NCBI RefSeq assembly: GCF_963676685.1
Contig: NC_092346.1
Span: forward strand, 95,469,917-95,533,916
Reading direction: 5' to 3'
DNA length: 64,000 nucleotides
From: Mytilus edulis
Lineage: Eukaryota; Mollusca; Bivalvia; Mytilida; Mytilidae
The notes under the pieces are model-generated. The model was not told the origin of the DNA. It did no database searches and saw nothing but the letters and a program-made list of their open reading frames with translations. Shown here piece after piece: positions 11,978-26,200 of this stretch (positions are counted from its first letter, which is position 1; each line of letters begins with the position of its first letter). A program made the translations under genes and the position numbers.

Positions 11978-12189
11978 TACTGTGGATTCATTTATTTTCG
12001 TGGGTACCAATTTTCGTGGATTGAGGAAAACTTGCATGTTCGTGGATATTTAAATTCATGGTTTTGGCAAAGTCTGCATACAATCCTTTAGAACATTTGT
12101 ATTTCGTTGAACATTTAAATTCGTGGTTTCCCTGTACCCACGAAATCCACGAAAATTGGTATCCAACGAATATTAATGAATCCACAGTA
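11978..12189. mobile_element. MITE with ~45-bp terminal inverted repeats, TA-flanked
   Basis: Left end tactgtggattcatttattt...accaattttcgtggat; the right end is its inverted copy, ending atgaatccacagta. The arms cover roughly 45 bp each with few mismatches, and TA sits at both outer edges, consistent with a TA target duplication. It is nested in the 11768-13062 element. Confidence 0.8.
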
Positions 12190-12199
12190 TTATGGTCCT

Positions 12200-12700
12200 A
12201 TATCCAAAATCTAAAAACATGGTTAGATTCAGCATATCAAAGAACCCCAAGAATTCAATTTTTGATGAAATCAAATAAAGTTCAATTTTGGACCCTTTAG
12301 ACCTCAATGTGGACCAATTTGATAACCTGGCCCAAATATCAAAAATCTAAATATATGGTTAGATTCAGCATATCAAAGAACCCCATATATTAAATTTTGT
12401 TGAAATCAAACAAAGTTTAATTTTGGACCCCGATTTGGACCAACTTGAAAACTGGGCCCATAATCAAAAATCTAAGTACCGGTACATGTTTAGATTCAGC
12501 ATATCAAAGAACACCAAGAATTCAATTTTTGTTAAAATCAAACTAAGTTTAATTTTGGACCCTTTGGACCTTAATGTAGACCAATTTGAAAAAGGGACCA
12601 AAAATTAAGAATATAAATACACGGGTAGATTCAGCATATCAAAGAACTCCAATAATTCAATTTTTGATGAAATCAAACAAAGTTGGACCCTTTTGGCCCC
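12200..12700 (+). repeat. Four tandem ~131-137-bp units
   Basis: The string agattcagcatatcaaagaa recurs near 12224, 12361, 12492 and 12627, each followed by attcaatttttg- and ttggaccc-like sequence. Confidence 0.85.
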
Positions 12701-13202
12701 TAATTCCTAAACTGTTGGGACTAAAACTCCCAAAATCAAACCCAACCTTCCTTTTGATGTCATAAACCTTGTGTTAAAATTTCATAGATTTCTATTAACT
12801 TATACTGAAGTTATTGTGCGAAAACCAAGAAAAATGCTTATTGGGCCCTTTTTTGGCCTCTAATTCCTACACTGTTGGGACCAAAACTCCCAAAATCAAT
12901 CCCAACCTCATTTTTGTGGTCATAAACCTTGTGTTTAAATTTCATAGATTTCTATTAACTTATGCTTAAGTTATAGTGCGAAAACCAAATGACTTCTGAC
13001 AACGACGACGACACCAACGTCATACCAATATACGACCGCAAAATTTTTACGGTCGTATAAAAAGTGGCACTTGAAAGCTTAAGTGGTTTTGAAACACCTA
13101 CAATCAATCAATCAATCCTCAGAATTCCATATATCTGCATAATAATTTATACTGGATACATCAATGGTTTCATATTCCTTAAATTTAGAATCACGCACCA
13201 TC

Positions 13203-13484
13203 TTAAGGTGGTACCCAACACCTTCACTAATATTAATTTGACTAGTTTAATTTTAATAAAATTTTGACAGAGTATTTACTTTGACTCTTTGACAAAAATA
13301 TATAAAAATTTTAAAAATTGAACCAACTGTTTTATCGGAAAAATTACACTGGTTATATAGTAGTTTGACAAACACTAATTTTGATCATCGAGAAGCTTAA
13401 TATTCCCTTATCCACACAACGTAATGAAAACGTTTAGCTGATTTTACAGAGTTATCTCCCTGTAGTGTTAGGTACCACCTTAAT
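13203..13484. mobile_element. TTAA-flanked MITE
   Basis: Terminal inverted repeats TTAAGGTGGTACCCAACAC (left) and, inverted, TTAAGGTGGTACCTAACAC (right), about 280 bp apart, no coding. The TTAA outer edge suggests a piggyBac-type target duplication. Short ORFs here are shadows. Confidence 0.75.
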
Positions 13485-16400
13485 ATCTAGACTGCTCACA
13501 TAGACACTGATTGGCTGTCAGTAAAACAAAATACAAATTTGAATTGTAGAATTTATTTGAAGAAATAGTTAAATCATAAAGAATTCAGTATAGAATTCAG
13601 TGACAAGAAAATATTATTGCACAAACCCACAAATGAATAAATAAAAATAAAATAATTGATATACAGAAATAATCTGATTATTGATTACTGATACATGCCA
13701 TTTTTCACAAACAAAATATCATAGTCTTAGAGGAAAACTTATATAAAAAATTGATCTAATTTTTCAAATAGGAAAAGCCTGTTTATTTCCAATATTCCTA
13801 TTTACTAAATTCACAACATGTCGCATGTTAAAAATAACATTTGCCATATTTTAAGATGTATTTAGATTAAGAATACAACAACATTATCACTTCTTACAAT
13901 TTGTAATTTATATGCATTTCATATTTCATTATTTTTTTTAATTTTGTCGACGCCCTTTTACTCATCTTTCATTATTATATCAAATATATCAGCTTTGTCA
14001 CTTGTGTGAATATTAATTGGATAGAAAAAGGTTTTTGTGGAAAGAGAATGTTCATAAAAATAAAATATAAAATATTTTGTTTCTAATACAGTTTAGTGAT
14101 CGTATTTATTAGGACTAGATATTCACGATAAAGAGGTAGAAGATAAAAAGGAATTCAAAGCAAAGCATTAATAACCAATAAAAAAACAAATGAATTACTA
14201 TAAACCATTAACATGATTAACTTGACTAATTCAAATTCAATGCAAATAATACAAAATTCATATTCAATGCAAATAATAAAAAAAACATATTCATTGCAAA
14301 TAATACAAAAATAAAATTCTCCTAGCCGTTCAAATTCCCCACAGACCAAATGTTCTGTGTTGAGAGAAGTCAGACTTTCATTTGAACTGTCACTGACAAA
14401 AATTAACAAATAAGACAGGTCCATTAATATCATAAATTATATGTCAAACATGCTAACTGAATATTTTATGACAATGATATGTCCATCAATACAATACAAT
14501 AATAGTATGTAAAACATTTTCTAATTATTTTTTACAAAGCTATACAATTTGGTTTTTTTTCAAACAAATGTTACTATGTGGAGGATTTCTTTTGCCCTGG
14601 ATTACCAAACAATATGAATCATACATATAAATTACATGACAGGTATGCTTGATAAGGAAAGTACAAACAAGTGGACAGTCAATTTGATCGTAACTTGAAT
14701 AATGAAATGTTTTCTATTCATACAACACTTCAATCACTAAAAGAACCATTCATATATTGATTAAAGAAATGTATCATTCTCAAAGATTTCACCATGAATC
14801 TACCGAGCTCAGAAGTTGACATTAAGAACTTTTCTTCTGTGACATGATTACTATTGTTAACTTAATTTAGAAGAGTAGGCAAAATTCAAGAATTTTAACA
14901 TTCAAAACAGTCAGAGAATATTAGTTTTATTCACTAGCTTTTATTGTCTTGTAAAACCCTCTTTATAATATTGAAATTCAAAACTTTCAATGGAAGATAT
15001 GATTAATGGATTTATAAACATTTATAAATCTTCAAATTAATGATTTAAAAAAAATTGGAATGCATGTAATATAACACACATAAACAATAAACAACAAGCA
15101 TTAATACAATATACTAATAAATAAATAATCAACAACAAAAATACATGATTGTCTTTGGAATAAAACAAGAAAAAAAAGCTACACAGATTACATTGTAATA
15201 TAACAGTAATATGTTTACTATGGAATTTTGAACAAGTGTATATCAAAAGTAACTAGGTACATTAGTATTGAGCTAGACACAAACAATAGTTTGATACACT
15301 GACACAATAATGTGCTCTATGTACCATGCAAAAAACAATTGTTTTGTTAATCAAGCCATGCATGACTTGAGCACTAAGGCTAATGAACAAATCTGCTGCA
15401 ATACTGTACTCCTCAAGGTTTTTTTTAAAGAGGATCTGATAAGGTAAAAAATCACAACCCACTTCAGCAAAAATTAAAAAATTAATTTTAAATGCAAATT
15501 TGGACCCTTTGATTTTTTACAAACCCAAACAGGGGTATTCATAAAGAATTCAAAGTTGACAAGAATGCCATGAAAGTCTAGCTTACTTAATTATACATGA
15601 TTAATACTTCATGTAGTACAAAACATACTGATCATAACAATATAAAAATGAGGTCACGGTCACCAAACCCCTTTCACAAACACATCTGCAGTAGAATTAA
15701 CTTGACCTATTATTTATGTAGTATTTATAGTCACTAGCTAGAAAATTGACATAAGCACAAAAAATTAACTGATGAGCACTTATATCATGACATAAAAAGA
15801 GGTTTTTCAGTGGAGATTTACAGCAAATACACAAAGATCTCAAAGGGTAAGAGGGCTTTTGTGAGTTAATTTAGTATATAGTTAAGAGAGAGTCATATTA
15901 TTCCTGGTAATTCACAACTATCAGATAAATGTACACTGTAATCCATATAATCATGTCTTTCACTAATCTACACATTCCAAGCTTCAAATATCAGTGAAAA
16001 AAAATAGGCTAGCTTTAACATGGTGAAAAATCAAATGTTTTCAAAAAATCTTCAAATGCAGGCAGTGAAGGCTTTGCTTTATTTTAATTTACTAATTTCA
16101 AATGCTTTTTTTGTAAACCTGCAAGGTAAATTTGTTATCCTCAAACCCAACGAGTGCATCCCTGGCTTCTTTTATTGTTGTGATGTTTTACGAAAATTTG
16201 AAGCCTTGGCTTTCGGTTACAATAAAAAATTCTTTATACTAAGACATTCAGATCTTTAACAGAAACCTTTATTAGGTACAGGTTGGATAAAGAAAATTAA
16301 GTGGGAAAACAAAATTGCTGTCATTCTACTACACTGCATGGAAATGTTTTAAGACGTCTCTTGGCACATATGTCAGTTGATTTTATTTTTTAAACTTAAA

Positions 16401-17130
16401 AATGGCTTTACTGTAAACTATTAAACATAAACACTGAATGATAAAACTTTAAATAAAGGTGTGACGAAAACATACAATTGTATTATTTCATACCCCAACC
16501 CTCTCTTCAAGGCAAGGGTAAACATATTTAATCTACACTTCTAATAAATGGATGATTGTATAACTTTCAGTGGTATAAAAACAAATAAATAAAACAATGG
16601 CACAATCAAATGTATGATAAAAAGAAAAGATATGTGATAATGTCTGTTCACAATAATTAAGATTATGTTTGATAAGATATGTGACAATTATTTCTATTGA
16701 TAATCATTTAACTGCAAGAATTATTTTTTTTATATCGAAAGAATAGATATAACAAGAAAACAGATTTCTTCCAAGATATTTTTAAATAGTATATAGTATT
16801 CAAGCTCAAAAACACTTGTACTTGGTAAATAATTTTTTTTTAACAAAATAAAATTGAATTCACCCTACTTGTGTCATTCCATGTAACTCATTGAAAAATA
16901 ATCATTTCAAACCCTGCTGAATGAAAATGTAAAATTCTGTTTACTTTGAACATGTATGGTAAACAAATCCTTACAAAACTAAAAACCTAAGCATTTAATG
17001 TAAAGATAAAAAGATAAAAACCTTTTACCACCATAAAGCATTGTATCCCCAGCAACCTTACATAAGCTTTCAAAACTTTTATAGTCTCTGTACTTTTCTT
17101 AAGTTAATGTTCTAAAAAATATCAATATAT
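13485..17130. other. Intergenic / GRTP1 3' UTR side, no gene seen
   Basis: AT-rich. A small tandem repeat of about 35 bp (caatgcaaataatacaaaa) lies at 14232-14320. The GRTP1 transcript must end somewhere here, since minus-strand AATAAA-type signals are plentiful, but I cannot pick the cleavage site. Confidence 0.4.
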
Positions 17131-17208
17131 TCATAGCCTTTCTGAACATTCTTCTTGTATTTTTTTCAATCTAGCTATTGGAAAGGATCCTAGTTCATTG
17201 AAACATTT
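17131..17208 (-). CDS. GRTP1: GRTP1 exon 10 (stop codon)
   Basis: 78 nt, encodes KCFNELGSFPIARLKKIQEE, then CSERL and TGA. The family has KIFSEPGSLSMATVAKLRE at this place, so the exon is recognised by position, phase and the final LKKIQEEC pattern. Confidence 0.85.
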   Translation of the reverse strand, partial: KCFNELGSFPIARLKKIQEECSERL

Positions 17209-20200
17209 CTGAAATTAGAGAAATACAACATTCAAAGTTAAATGAAATCCTTTAACAATGTAATATCTTTGCATTGACAACAAATTTTCAAGAGAAATTT
17301 GTGAAATCTTCCCATAGAAAGGATGACACGTGTAATAGTTCAGAAGTAATGATTTTATCTTCCAATGGTCTTATCTTTTTATTTTCCACTTAATAAAACC
17401 TGTTATAAGTGTCAATTGTTTCCGATTTTTGTTATTTCTTGCTGTTTGTCTTTGTATGTTTGTCCAATTCTTTCCCCAAGAAGTCAGGTGCTGGTATTTG
17501 ATGTTGTTATGTGCTATATTTTTTGTAATTATCCCTTTACATGTATGACATGAAAATGAATAATTTCAAGGACCATAACTCTGCTAAAAATCATCAGACT
17601 GGAACAAAATTCAAACTTGGTCTGTAACTTGTCATGATAAAACTATATACCAATTATCAAATCAATATCTTCAAGCATGACAACAGAAGTGTGGAAAGCT
17701 GACTATTGGAGTGAATTTCAAAGTCCAAGGACTATAACTTGGCACAAAATCATCATAGTAACAGAATTGGAACTTGTCATGATAAAACTACACCAAATAT
17801 CAAATCAATATCTTCAAGCATGACATTGCTTGATATATATGTATTTTTGTTTATTTAAAAGATGATTTTTTTACTTGGGTAAATCAATCAATGAATGATA
17901 GGTTTCTCTTCGAAGTCCTAGTGAATAAACTACACAGAGAACAATAGCTATAGTATTTATTGAAAAGGACAAAAGAACTTACAAAAGTATAAAAGATGGA
18001 ACAATAGGAGATGAATCTGTAGAAAATTTTTATTTGGTTTATAATAATAATTTTTTTAAACACACTATTGATTCCGTTGTTAATTAACTTGCAGAAACTA
18101 CTGCAAATGACAGATAGCAGACCATGATAGTATATTTCTTTAATGAAATCAATGGTCAAATCGTGGACAATTTCTATAAACAAATCAATGGTCAATGGAC
18201 AGTTTCTACAAACTTATAAGTGATATCTTTAAATAAGGTGTACCTGTAAGAACGTATGACAGTCCACAATATTTGGATTATTAACGATTTCTTTAAAAAC
18301 ATCTGTTATTTCTGTGAATGATTTACAGGCCAATAATTTGTCTCTGTTCTGTATGACTAACATTGCACTAACTCTGTATAATATCTTAGCACCTTCATAA
18401 AACAAACAGTCCCATATTCTATATACTGTCTGAAAAAAAAAAAATATTCAAAAAACTTTGAACACAGATATGTTATCTATACTGGAAAATATAAAACTCT
18501 TGCTATTGTGTAAGAGAATAAGTTTTTTTTTCATGTATAAAGTTGAATAAAACTTAAATTGGGATAAAAGTATTCTTTGAATACACCACTTATGTTTTCA
18601 AGCATTATAAAATTTGGGAAATTTGAAATAAAGGAATCTTTTAAAATTGAGAGAAATTTTCTTGTTGTATAAAACTTGCATCCTTTATATTTTGTATAAA
18701 AAAAACCAGTTAGGCTCTTGTAAAAAGCTAAGTTTTTATAATGAGGATTGAAATGACTAGCAATATATATATATATGAATATTGAGGGGGTACAATACAA
18801 AGGTTAGGTAATTCCCCCTAAATACATTTGAAAGTATGCTAATACCAGACAAATACCAGAAAGAATAGTGTAATACATGGTACCTCACATCCTGTTCTAT
18901 AAGAAAAAGGGTTGAAACAATAAATTTTCTTGAATGTGACAGTTGTAGGTAATTTACCATAAATTTCATAGCAGTAAACAAATTCTGTGTAATAAATATA
19001 TTTTATTTGGATGGAGAGTTGTGTCATTGACACTCATACCACATCTGCTTATATCTATATATCTTGGGTGATTTAAAGCAACATTCTTTTTATGTTGGGT
19101 GTTTCTATAAAATATTTTCGAAAACTTAAGGTTACATGGTTACTTCAGCTTAACAAGTGAAAACAAGAATGTGTCCCCAGTACACGGATGCCTCACTTGC
19201 ACTATCATTTTCCATGTTCAGTGAACCGTGAAATTGGGATCAAAACTCTTATTTGGCATTAAAATTAGAAAGATCATATTATAAGGAACATGTGTTTATT
19301 GGACTTCAACTTCATTAAAAACTATCTTGACCAAAAACTTTAACCTAAAGCAGGATGAACTGACGAACGGACGTATGAATGGACGGATGGATGGACGAAC
19401 TATCGTAGGTGGGGCATAAAAAGGGGTTAACATTTAAATGGTTAACTTCCAGTGATAATTATTATCTTATATCCATTGAAATGGTATGAGAAACTTTGTC
19501 TGTAATACTTGACAGGATAAAACTTTGCTCATGCCAAGTATTTTTTTTTATTTTTTATTTGAAACAAAGATAAATTCTGCACAATTTTTTGAAAAGTGCA
19601 AATTTAGCAAAAACTTATCATTTTTCTAATAGGGGAAGACTTAGTGCGCAACAGTAATTAGCAAAAATACCATATATACAGGCAGTATTTCTATAATTCT
19701 AACATAGCGTAGTCTGAGGGACAATTGCATGCCACTGCCTTTAACTCGACCTTGAACACTGACAGTGGACATAATGGCTTACTAATATAGTAATATTTTC
19801 CCTATTTGGTCTATATATAGTTTAATACATAAATTAACAAATGGATGGGATATGTATATTTACTTACTTCTACTGGTAAAACATCAGCAAATAAACATAT
19901 AAACCATTTTATACCAATCAGACACCATGAAACACTATGTTTCTCAATGTGGGCGTACACTTCTGGATCTTTCCATCTGTAAAATTAATCATTTAACATA
20001 TGAACTGTGAAGTAATGTTAATCTGAAAATATATATTTTAAAAGTTGCAGAATCAGATAATGTCCTCAGGATAGTCAAATATAAAATAAAACTGCATCCA
20101 CGACTTTTTATGTTTTTTGGGGGATATTAAAATAATAATAAGGAAAAAGATTTTTCCACAATAATCAAGGGAGTAGTTTGATTCTCAAAGAGAATATACA

Positions 20201-23200
20201 TAATATGTTGATATGATCCTTGATGTATTAAATCAGGACACAATTCTTTACTTTAAAATAAAAAGAAAGCCTTAGAAAGGATATGACGTATTAGTTTATG
20301 ATACAACTATCACAATATATATAAGCAATCTTTTCTCCTTCAGAGTAAAAGTTCAAATTTATTCGTTCATTTAAAAAAACAAGCAATATTATATTTCAGA
20401 AATAATTCATGGGAGCTTGAATATATCGTGATTTTACCATGGGTTGGCCCTTTATGACAAATATTTTACCCTGAGCGATAGGGAGGGGTAAAATATCGGT
20501 ATAAAGGGACAACTCATGGTAGAATCATGATATATTCAAGCTGCCATGAATTATTTGGATTCTAATAGGACAAATACGACAATTCTTTTGGATCAAAGTG
20601 CTCTAGGTAGAGGCAAATATTTGCCGTTCCCATAATTAAACGCACTATTAAATTGTCGTAAAAGAACAGAGCCAACTGAATTTGTGACATGCTTAAACAA
20701 TTTACAATAATGTATTTAGATAATTTAGGATGAATTTAAATGATAATTTACTTGTATGTCTCATATGTTTTAAAAGAAATGGCTTATTCCAAATTTTAGC
20801 ATCGTATTTAAATTTTCCTTGTTGTGATGATTTTCGGTTTCACAAGCATGTATTTTCCCGTAAAATGCTTATATTCTTATGTCATCGTTCTATGACGTCG
20901 GGAAGCTCATTCATAAAAAGGCATAAGACGTGGGAGTATGATTGGAATAGCCCAGGAAATATATTCATATTTTACCAATGGTGTGTACTCAAAGCGTTTG
21001 AAGGACGTCATTTTAGAATCTTGAAATAAACAATTGGCTTCTAGTTGCATGGATCACAGATAACAATTATGCAATTCTTTTATTCATTTTTTATTATGCA
21101 GCATTTGGCATACATGTAAACTCAAGGCAGGAAAAAAAATGTTCTCCTTCAATGCCTTTGATAACATTAATCAATTATGTAACAAGAAAAAGTCGATGCC
21201 TGCACTCCTTAAATATCTTGCCATTTATGGAAATTTTAAGATTTTTGAAAATAGGCTTCAGCCCTTTTTATGTGTACAAACCCTGGATAATATAAAGGTT
21301 CTAGCATAAATACTATAGGAGTTAGCCAGACAAACCATGTACCTTGCATGCATAATTTTTCCTAAGAAAGACAACTAGAGGCTCTCAAGAGCCTGTATTG
21401 ATCACCTGACTTTTCTTGGGTTTTTGAAACTATATAAAAAAAAACTAAAATTTGGCTACATAGTAACAACACTTGGCCAGCACCTCAAAAGGAAAGGAAC
21501 AAACATGTTTGGTTTCATTCAATTCAGTGGTTCTCTAGAAGAAGAATTTTGTATGTATTTTCCATAGGGTCCTATGTTTAACTAAGTCCACAAGTTGGCG
21601 GCCATCTTGGGTGATGGATCGGCTACAAAGTAACAACACTTGGTCAGCACCTCATAAGGAACATTCATGCTATGTTTCGTTTCATTCCATTCTGTGGTTC
21701 TCGAAGTCATTTGTTTGCATTTCCCATAGGGTCCTATGTTAAACTAAGTCCCGCCGCTAGTGGCCATCTTGGATGATGGATCAGCTACAAAGTAACAAAA
21801 CTAGGTCAGCACCTCATAAGGAACATTCATGCTATGTTTGGTTTCATTCCATTCAGTGGTTCTCTAAAAGAAGTCATTTGTATGCATTTCCCTTAGGGTC
21901 CTATTTTAAACTAAGTCCCCTGCTGGCGGCCATCTTGGATGATGGATCGGCTACAAAGTAACAACACTTGGTCAGCACCTCATAAGGAACATTCATGCTA
22001 TGTTTGGTTTCATTCCATTCTGTGGTTCTGTAGAAGAAGTTCAAAATGTAAAAAGTTAACAACGCCGACGGACGAAAATGCCAAGTGATGAGAAAAGCTC
22101 ACTTGGCCCTTTGGGCCAGGTGAGCTAAAAATTAGTTCAGAATTCTATCATTGGTGGAAAATGTTAAGAAAATCAAAATCCTTTCAATATGCACACCTTT
22201 AGTAATAAAGCATTAACACATCTAGAGTCCAAACTTTGGAAGTTAACAAGTCAATCCATGTACCATGCATGCATAGTTTCAACAAGACAATAGTTCAACA
22301 TCCTGTTATTTGTAGAACATTTAAAGGAACTTAAAATCATGATAATATGCGCACCACTATTGCATAGAAATATTACTTTATAGGAAAAGATTATTTTCGT
22401 ATAACAGAAATAATGGTTTTGTTTGGAAAATATCTTCAAATAAAGTTGTTTTTTTCTTCTTTTTTTTCTCTCCATCATTACCTCATTTATTCCGCTAAGT
22501 ACCTCTTGCAAACCTTGCTATTTCTAATGGCTTTTAAATGGTGTTGATATATATATGTCTGAAGGTACTTGAATAACTGATGATTAATTACCTACACATT
22601 TGACTATAATATACATTTTGTAATTAACACGGTTAATATGTTCTTGTTTGTAAGTAGCATGCATTAAAATCAACGTTGTTAATATATATGAATTATATAC
22701 CTTGTACATGTAATTGTGGAGAGAGCTATAGACTAAGACATGTTTTTCAATCCTTTTTATATCCTAATGAAGAAAATATGATTTAAATCAAAAAACTTTA
22801 AAACAAGGGTCCCGAATGTTTTTACAAGATATTCCGAAAGTCAGAAATCAATTTCCTCAAACTTGGCCAATTATTTACTTGTCTCACACATATTTGATTT
22901 CTTACTAGCCAAAACTAGTCAAATGATTATTATCGGCATAGTTGTAACATAAAAAGGAGAAGTTAGCTGGACAAACTGGGCAATGTGGAAAAACAGAATT
23001 CAGTATGGAGACTATAGAGAGATAGATAGGAGAAAGGTTGGAAGGACTGATATACAGGGGTAATGCAATATGCCCAGACATTTTGTTGAGCCTTGTATTT
23101 TGAATTGATGAGGTATAAAAATCAGGAATTTTTTTTTTACATCTTCAACCAGCTCCAATTTCAAATGGTATATTCTTTAGGAGTCATCACAAAATGGCCA

Positions 23201-26200
23201 ATGACTACATGTATGCTATCTAAGAATGATGTTAAGTTTTGTTCCAATTGACCAAGTGGTAACAGAGAAGATTGTGTAACCAGATGCACTGCAGGGCACA
23301 GCTTTATACAACCGCAGAGGTTAAACCCTGTACAGTTGGGACATGTATGGAGACACAACATTCAAGTTTGAAACAGCTCTGAATTTGGATTGTGATTAAA
23401 TAGTTGACACAGCATATGTTTCTGACACAGAATGAATGTGGTCTAATGTACTTGCTTTTTAATTTCCCCCCCCCCCCCCCATTTCACCTCCCCTTTTCCC
23501 TTATTCCAAAAAAATGGAGTTTGCAACAATAACTTCCCATTTATACATCATAAAATATTAAAATATAAAATGACATAGTCATGGTTAAAATTAATATTAA
23601 TTAATAGTTACTTCTAAAAATGAATTTTCAGCTAATCATCTCAAGACAATCATTATTTCTTAATACATAATTTTCAAGCAGTGTATAGGAGGTAATCAAA
23701 CATATATATAACAGTATTTTTTAGATTGAGTTGGATTGCTTTTAAATTATCCTTTAACCAGAAGTAGCCTTGTTTTCCCCTCTTTTTTGCCCTAATTGCT
23801 AAATGATTTGAGCCATAACTCCCCATAACCATCCCTTTGTAGTATGGAAACTTGAGGTATAATTTCTGAGAGATTTATACACATAAACACAAGTCATTGA
23901 CTAGAAACTACAAAAATGATTATTGGGCCCCTATTCCCCAAACCTTTGGGACCATAACCCCCAAAATCAATCCCAACCTTCCTTTTGTGGTCATAAACAT
24001 TGTGTTAAAATTTTATTGATTTCTATTTACTTATACTAAAGTTATTATCCAGAAACCACCTGTCTTTGGACGACCCTGATGACGACGTGATACCAATATA
24101 AGACCAAAAAATATTTAATTTTGCAGTGGTATAAAAAGGTGATGACAGATGCTGGATGCAAAAGCTACCAGCAATAAGTATATATTTTACCTGATAATTT
24201 CTCCTAATAATTCTTGGTCAGCCTTCACAGCTTTCATATCAGGGTTATAATAATCTACAACAGAACAGTGTATCAAGTAACATTGTTTATGTAGGTTATC
24301 AGGTAAAACTGTCCTACTTTTCTATTGCAGGTGTATTGTTTTCGGTTGGTCACAAAACTTTCCAAAATAAAAAAAACTGTCAACAGTTTGCCATATGTGG
24401 TTTAAATCGGTTTTTATTGAGTTTGGTTCATTTATCCATGTTATCAATCAATTCTTTATTATTTCTGGCTATTTCATGATTTGTTACATCAAAACCAATG
24501 TAAAAAGGGTTTGAAATCCCTCCTGGAAACCATCTGATCTTGCTGTTATTCTTGAAAGGCCTGTTTAAAGATTATAATGGTTTTCATATGTCAACTATAG
24601 GAGGCCTTATAAGTATATACCTTTTTTTATTTGATTGCTATTAATTTAGTATTTACTAGATTGATATTGTGCAAGTCGGGCAAAATGATATAGCGTTTTA
24701 TAATCTAAGTGATATAAAACTACATCATTTTCTAGTTTTGAAGCTTTTACTTTCCCAAATTACAAGCCCTATTACATGTATACAGTATTTCCTTCCAAGT
24801 ACTCTTACATTTATCTTGATGTGTCTCATGGTTGACATTATTTAAGTGACTTTTCCAGTTATTCTATGACAATTTTTGTTAGATTTTGTATGGTTATGGA
24901 GTTCTTAATTTTTTTAATCCTGTTAGTTTCCTGAATTACTAGCCCTATTCATACAGCATATCCTGCCAAGTAATCTAACATTTATCTTCATGTGTATTTG
25001 GGGTTGTTTATGAAAACGTTTGTTCTGTTCATTATATTTTAGGAGTGTACAAAATTTTGTTGGTAGTAAATTTGTTTTTCTTTGTAATACTCCACTAACC
25101 TGGTAACAAGTCATTGATTAGTGTATCCATCAACCAAAATACTTTTTCTTCATCTTTAATAAGCAGTAATAATAAACCAACAATGAAGTTCAATCCCTAG
25201 AAAATAAATGTAGTAATACATTATAAATACAGTATAATAGCTACAAAAAACATCATAGGTATGCCAAAAGCATGTTTTTATCTACATAAGTCATAAGTGT
25301 CATCCGTGGTTCACAAATCAAAACAATTCAATGAAAGTTCAATCTTTATATTATCCTAGGGGTCAAAGTCAAGGTCAAGAGTGATTTGACTTAGGTATGT
25401 AACATACCCCCATTTAAATGGTACCAACATTAGGCACCATCAACCAGTTTCTATAGGAATTTGGATAATTGAGCATCTTAGTCTAGATAAACATATTTTC
25501 TAGTGTAATCTGATGTAAAGGTTGTCATTTAAGTCTAATATTATGTTTATAATTATTTACAAACCTGACAGTAACCTTGGTCATGGTTTTTATGTGCGAC
25601 AGCACCAAGCACATTTCTGAGAGGTTTACGTAACCCGTCAGATGTGGCAAAGTAAATATTTTCTGGGAATGTTCTGTGGAGATCTAAAATAGAAAATGAA
25701 TAAGTACACACTAAATAAGGTATATCATCAACTTTTTCATTAATATTTTTTTCGTCATTTGACTGGCTATTGTCATGGTTATGCATACCCAAACTGATTA
25801 ACTGATCTCGTGTCCATTTAACTTTCATCCTTTTTATACAATCTATAACGACATAGCTGATTTACCATATCTATTGTGTTCATTTAAAGAGGGGAAAAAG
25901 TTACAAGAGGGACATTCAAACTCATATATGTAGTAAATAAACAGACAATGCTATGGCTAAAAAATGGACCAATAGACAAGCAATATTACACAAACCACAA
26001 CATAGAAAACTTAAGACTGGGCAACATGAACCCCACTAAAATCTGGGGGTGATATCAGGGGGGATGCTCCATCCCTTTGTGTCCATTTAACTTTAATCCT
26101 TTTTAAACAAACTGTCATGGTTGACTTACCAAGATTAATCAATTATATAAATAGGAAGATGTGATGTGAGAGCCAATATGGCAATGACAACTCCCCGTAC

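Larger units (their letters stand above)
11768..13062 (+). mobile_element. Element with TATACGACCG termini and internal ~135-bp repeats (copy 1)
   Basis: Left part aaccagatgctccgcaggg, then TATACGACCG at 11795-11804. The right end carries CGGTCGTATA at 13050-13059, which also pairs with ATACGACCG just inside (13029-13038) as a terminal hairpin. A second, more decayed copy is at 23278-24140, and comparison of the two gives the limits. Inside are four ~131-137-bp repeats and a nested MITE. No protein is encoded. The plan (distinct ends, terminal hairpin, central tandem repeats) parallels the 166-bp-array element, but the sequences are unrelated. Confidence 0.7.

Noticed and set aside
21773..21961. 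A 62-codon plus ORF matching the ones above
   Set aside because: It is a unit of the reverse-orientation copy of the same element.
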